A DNA stretch of 64,000 bases from Thiothrix subterranea (GTDB taxonomy: Bacteria > Pseudomonadota > Gammaproteobacteria > Thiotrichales > Thiotrichaceae). Location of the stretch: NCBI RefSeq assembly GCF_016772315.1, contig NZ_CP053482.1, positions 1,798,001-1,862,000 on the forward strand, given 5' to 3'. Shown in pieces: positions 60,075 to 64,000 of this stretch. Each line of letters starts with the position of its first letter. Position 1 is the stretch's first letter. A program made the position numbers and the translations under genes. The notes beneath the pieces were generated by a model. It was not told where the DNA came from. It made no database searches and saw only the letters and a program-made list of their open reading frames with translations.

Positions 60075-61301
60075 ATGCCAGCCGTGTTACGCCCCCTTGC
60101 TTTCATTTCCATCATCGGATTCCTCAGCGCTTGCAGCCCCGCAGAATACAAAGTAATTGGCAAAGCCAGCGATTCCCCCGCGTGCCACCTCAGCAGCAGT
60201 ATTTGTGTGGAAACGCCAGTCTTTCGGCGCGTGGATTACGAAAAAGATGAAATGTTGATTGCTTATGATCAACAAAAGCCCACCGAAATCGCGGATGCGG
60301 TACTGAAAAAGTATAAATTACAAGCGAAACGCACTGACAGCTTAGATTCCATCAGCACAACCATGATCACGGCAGCGACCAATGGGCAAGATCCTTATGA
60401 TCTGGTCAAGTCAATTAAAGCCAATGAAACCGATGTGGATGCAGCAACCAGCAATTTCTACGTCTCCGCCAGCCTTAACGGTGCGCCAATCGGTGAGTAT
60501 CCATTAGGGTTAACCGGGGCGGATGCGATGCGCCAACGTACCACCGGGCGCGGCGTGGTGGTGGGAATGATCGACACCCCGATTGACATTAACCACGATT
60601 CCTTTCGTTCCACCATTGACCGGGTGGAATTGATTCCGCAAGGCGATGAACGTAACCGCTTGCACGGCACGGAAGTAGCCGGTGTGATTATCAGCCAAAA
60701 TGCCCGCATTGGCATTGCGCCCGATACCAAATTGATTGCGATCAGCGCGTTTAGCACGAATCCTGCGAACCCGGACGAGCGTCGCAGCAATTCCAGCTTA
60801 GTGGCACGCGCTTTGGAGCGAGCCATGTTGGAAGGGGTGCAAGTCCTCAACCTCAGTTTTGCTGGCAATGCCGACCCAATAGTCGACAAATTGGTCGAAG
60901 CGGCTATTCAAAAAGGCATTGTGGTGGTGGCTTCGGCGGGTAATGGTGGGCCGGGAGCGCCGCCTGCTTACCCGGCAGCATTACCGGGCGTGATTGCCGT
61001 GACAGCGGTTGATAAGAACGAACAGGTATTTAATCACGCCAATCGTGGCAATTACATTGACCTGTCTGCACCCGGCGTGGGCATTTTGACCACCGCGCCG
61101 CGCAGTTCCTTTCAGGTATCCAGCGGTACATCGCTGGCAACGGCGCACGTGACCGGCGCTATCGCTTTATTGAAAGCACTCAATCCAAACTTCAATCCAG
61201 AATCGCTGAAACACACGGCTACCGATTTAGGGCCACCGGGTCTTGACCAAGACTATGGGCATGGCTTGATCAACGTCGAGCGGGCGTTGGCAGCGCAATA
61301 A
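60075..61301 (+). CDS. Subtilisin-like (S8) serine protease lipoprotein
   Basis: A 408-residue protease. Lipoprotein signal with Cys20 (GFLSAC), a prodomain-like segment (about 65-130), then the S8 catalytic domain: Asp167 (GMIDTPID), His197 (RLHGTEVAG), oxyanion Asn290 (ASAGN) and Ser353 (SSGTSLATAHV). All catalytic residues are present. It should be anchored in the periplasm facing the anti-sigma. It lies 5 bases after that gene, so it is the third gene of the operon. Target unknown. Confidence 0.92.
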   Translation: MPAVLRPLAFISIIGFLSACSPAEYKVIGKASDSPACHLSSSICVETPVFRRVDYEKDEMLIAYDQQKPTEIADAVLKKYKLQAKRTDSLDSISTTMITAATNGQDPYDLVKSIKANETDVDAATSNFYVSASLNGAPIGEYPLGLTGADAMRQRTTGRGVVVGMIDTPIDINHDSFRSTIDRVELIPQGDERNRLHGTEVAGVIISQNARIGIAPDTKLIAISAFSTNPANPDERRSNSSLVARALERAMLEGVQVLNLSFAGNADPIVDKLVEAAIQKGIVVVASAGNGGPGAPPAYPAALPGVIAVTAVDKNEQVFNHANRGNYIDLSAPGVGILTTAPRSSFQVSSGTSLATAHVTGAIALLKALNPNFNPESLKHTATDLGPPGLDQDYGHGLINVERALAAQ

Positions 61302-61435
61302 TGAAACCTTGCCAAAACTTGATTTACAGCAAGAAAACATCACGTTGGCCTAGCGCTATTTGATTTTGCTCAACGTCGCCTTGTGCCTCAGCCCTTACGA
61401 TGACTGCATCAAGTTACCGTAAGGGAGTGAACACC

Positions 61436-61582
61436 ATGTTGAATTTCTTCACCAGTTTTGAAGGCATTATTTTTATGTCGGTCTCGACTATTATTTTCAT
61501 TTTCGGCTTTTTGGGCTATTTGGCTTGGAAATTCTACAAACTGTCTGGTCACAAGCCAGTGCCGGGTGAAAAAAGCTGGTGA
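61436..61582 (+). CDS. Small single-pass membrane protein
   Basis: Forty-eight residues, with a single membrane helix (about 10-32) and a short charged tail ending VPGEKSW. The start at 61436 is set by AAGGGAG eight bases upstream; a longer in-frame start at 61400 has no such site. No family is recognised; its size recalls small subunits of oxidases or other membrane complexes. It lies between the subtilase and the converging hemF gene. Confidence 0.55.
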   Translation: MLNFFTSFEGIIFMSVSTIIFIFGFLGYLAWKFYKLSGHKPVPGEKSW

Positions 61583-61590
61583 GGTGTCGC

Positions 61591-62538
<948 letters not shown>

Positions 62539-62566
62539 CTATTGTAGCGGGAAATGGCGCGTGGCT

Positions 62567-63130
62567 CTAATACGGTTTTAACCCGATGTAATTACCGGGT
62601 GGATTGTAATTGCACACCCAAATCTGGCCTTTATCGGGGCAAATCGCCATCGCACACCCTACTTCGGTGGTGGTATTCCACACCATTTGCGTGTAATGCC
62701 CGCAGGCTTTGCCTGGCGCACAGCTATTGCTGGCGTAATCGTAGTCGACTTTTTCATCTGCCCACTCGGTGGCAACTTCGGTTGGGGTGATAGCTTGTAT
62801 TTCGGTACGCCCGTCACTGAATTTCACCGCACTGCCCCAGAAAAGATTTTCGCCAACATTTAAGGGATTAATGCCAGCAACGGAGCGGTGTTTCATCACA
62901 CAGTTGTTGTTAGTCGCAAGGTAGGTTGCCCATTCCTGCGCGTAATTGGTCATTTGGCTTGACCATGTAAGCGGCATAACCGCGACCGCTGCCCGTACTT
63001 GGTTATGGGTTTCCAGCATTCCATCCATGCTGATCGGTTCTGAAGCGGGGGAAATGGGAGTAGATGCTGAACCGCCGCCGCCACACGCGGTCAGCAGGGT
63101 TACGCCAAGAATGGCTAGTAGATTACGCAC
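62567..63130 (-). CDS. CAP-domain (SCP/PR-1) lipoprotein
   Basis: A 187-residue lipoprotein (lipobox LLTAC, residues 12-16) with a short GGGGS linker and a CAP domain: HNQVRAAV, GHYTQMVW, and the C-terminal WVCNYNPPGNYIG. CAP proteins occur in eukaryotes and bacteria; the bacterial ones are exported and of mostly unknown role, some with protease- or sterol-related activity. The ACGGGGS start resembles the lipoprotein of the DUF1566 cluster. It is 15 bases from the MBL gene in the same direction. Confidence 0.88.
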   Translation of the reverse strand: MRNLLAILGVTLLTACGGGGSASTPISPASEPISMDGMLETHNQVRAAVAVMPLTWSSQMTNYAQEWATYLATNNNCVMKHRSVAGINPLNVGENLFWGSAVKFSDGRTEIQAITPTEVATEWADEKVDYDYASNSCAPGKACGHYTQMVWNTTTEVGCAMAICPDKGQIWVCNYNPPGNYIGLKPY

Positions 63131-63145
63131 TTTATCGTCCTCGCA

Positions 63146-63775
63146 TTATGGGATAAAGGGGTTGTGGAGGCGTTCGTGACCGATGGTTGTATTCGGTCCA
63201 TGCCCCGGAATGACGATAACATCATCACCCAGTGACCACAACTTAGCCTTTATAGACTGGAGTAGTTGCTGATGGTTCCCGCCGGGAAAGTCGCTGCGCC
63301 CGATTGAACCGTTGAACAACACATCCCCCACAAACGCAATGCCCTGCTCGCGGTGGAATAAGACGACGTGACCGGGGGTATGACCGGGCGTGTGGATGAT
63401 TTCTAGCGTTTGTTGCCCCAGCGTTAAACTATCGCCTTCGTGCAACCAAGTATCCGGCACAAAGGCATCGCAATGCGGTAAGCCAAATTGCTTCGCTTGC
63501 ACCGGCAGCGCATCCAGCCAATACTTATCAGCCGCGTGCGGCCCGATGATCGGCATGTGGTAATGCTTGGCTAAGGCTACCGTTCCTCCCACATGATCCA
63601 GATGGGCGTGAGTCAGAAATACACCGATGGGTTGCAAACCGTGTTGCTTGACGACCGCAATCAATTTGTCGGTATCGCCACCGGGGTCGACAAAGGCGCA
63701 TTCCAAGGTGGTTTCACACCAAATAATGCTGCAATTTTGCTGAAAGGCCGTGACAGGAATGGTCAGATATTGCAT
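63146..63775 (-). CDS. Metallo-beta-lactamase-fold hydrolase (GloB/YcbL-like)
   Basis: A 209-residue protein with the MBL zinc motif HAHLDH near residue 56, HTPGHTPGHVV, FVGDVLF and the closing VIPGHGP. The set fits the glyoxalase II-like branch (YcbL). It probably hydrolyses a thioester such as a glutathione conjugate; the natural substrate is not known. Conserved metal ligands are complete. It is the upstream gene of a pair with the CAP lipoprotein. Confidence 0.9.
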   Translation of the reverse strand: MQYLTIPVTAFQQNCSIIWCETTLECAFVDPGGDTDKLIAVVKQHGLQPIGVFLTHAHLDHVGGTVALAKHYHMPIIGPHAADKYWLDALPVQAKQFGLPHCDAFVPDTWLHEGDSLTLGQQTLEIIHTPGHTPGHVVLFHREQGIAFVGDVLFNGSIGRSDFPGGNHQQLLQSIKAKLWSLGDDVIVIPGHGPNTTIGHERLHNPFIP

Positions 63776-63829
63776 AACTTTGCCCTAAGTCTGAAGGTTT
63801 GCATACGAATTTAAGCGGGAGATTATAGC

Positions 63830-64000
63830 TTGGAATGGTATTTACTGGTTTCTTTTCTGGCACTGGGTTTGGTGGTGGGGTTTGCGGCGGGGCTGCTGGG
63901 GATTGGCGGTGGTGGCATTATGGTGCCGGTGCTGACGGCGTTATTTGTGGCGCAAGGGTTTCCCACTGAACATGTGGTACACATTGCGCTGGCAACCTCG
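63830..64000 (+). CDS. TauE/SafE-family permease, N-terminal part (cut by window edge)
   Basis: The first 57 codons are inside the window. They encode one long hydrophobic helix followed by GFAAGLLGIGGGGIMVPVL, the signature start of TauE/SafE sulfite or organosulfonate exporters. The TTG start at 63830 follows GGGAG. In a sulfur-oxidising bacterium a sulfite-type exporter would fit, but substrate cannot be told from this part. Divergent from the MBL gene. Confidence 0.78.
   Translation, partial: MEWYLLVSFLALGLVVGFAAGLLGIGGGGIMVPVLTALFVAQGFPTEHVVHIALATS

Overview
The window looks like chromosomal DNA of a gammaproteobacterium. RelA carries the degenerate HD domain and the EXDD synthetase motif of that class, and GlyQ/GlyS, PriA, HemF, GspC, YbiT and an FusA2-type elongation factor are of gammaproteobacterial type. 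Several DUF1566 paralogues, many small toxin-antitoxin genes and the overall style suggest a filamentous sulfur oxidiser of the Thiotrichaceae (Thiothrix-like). That name is an inference from gene content; no rRNA or tRNA gene was recognised.

Layout. 1-2060: edge of a probable defence island. A minus-strand operon encodes a small DNA-binding-like protein, a DUF4007 protein and a P-loop ATPase cut by the window edge. It faces a divergent protein that looks like the sulfur-binding half of a phosphorothioate-dependent McrA endonuclease without its HNH nuclease. 2111-3869: orphan and complete toxin-antitoxin genes. 4244-15697: core genes (DUF2237, LemA/GIDE pair, RelA, HAD phosphatase, secreted lipase, GlyQS, EamA exporter, ThiO). 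15777-22344: an unusual regulatory/secreted set (winged-helix TPR protein, pseudokinase-like membrane protein, META-domain protein, AfsR-like winged-helix/NB-ARC/TPR regulator). 22377-27784: an AT-rich minus-strand cluster of four DUF1566 proteins (one frameshifted), an exported GIY-YIG protein, a lipoprotein, a membrane protein and a periplasmic thioredoxin, with a shared 77-base upstream repeat. 28040-37534: IlvD, a RyR-domain protein, degenerate M23 and HExxH secreted peptidases, a two-component system and EF-G.

37611-42641: a Type II restriction-modification pair (MutH/MvaI-like endonuclease plus an HTH-fused C5 methyltransferase) sits between a 5'-truncated and an intact copy of ybiT, a 1.17-kb flanking duplication. 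The two ybiT copies differ mostly at silent positions, which argues that the extra copy came in with the R-M genes from a related strain. 42681-48011: Fic protein, a DnaA-box cluster with an AT-rich tract that resembles an oriC, PriA, a PIN toxin-antitoxin pair and NDH-2. 48093-51648: GspC, a sugar-nucleotide epimerase, PurC, PurE. 51660-55110: an AT-rich accessory island (fragment of a DUF4143 ATPase, Sel1-type genes, a HEPN-like protein, an LRR protein, a J-domain protein) that separates purE from purK. 55188-64000: PurK, SirB-like protein, methyltransferase, Fbp, a sigma/anti-sigma/subtilase module, HemF, a CAP-domain lipoprotein, an MBL hydrolase and the start of a TauE/SafE permease.

Four copies of a 28-base palindrome (arms GTAGAGACGCAA and TTGCGTCTCTAC) are scattered through the window next to stop codons and form a dispersed repeat family. 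Coordinates were read by hand, so start codons are the least certain part; domain calls come from motif recognition, not database searches.
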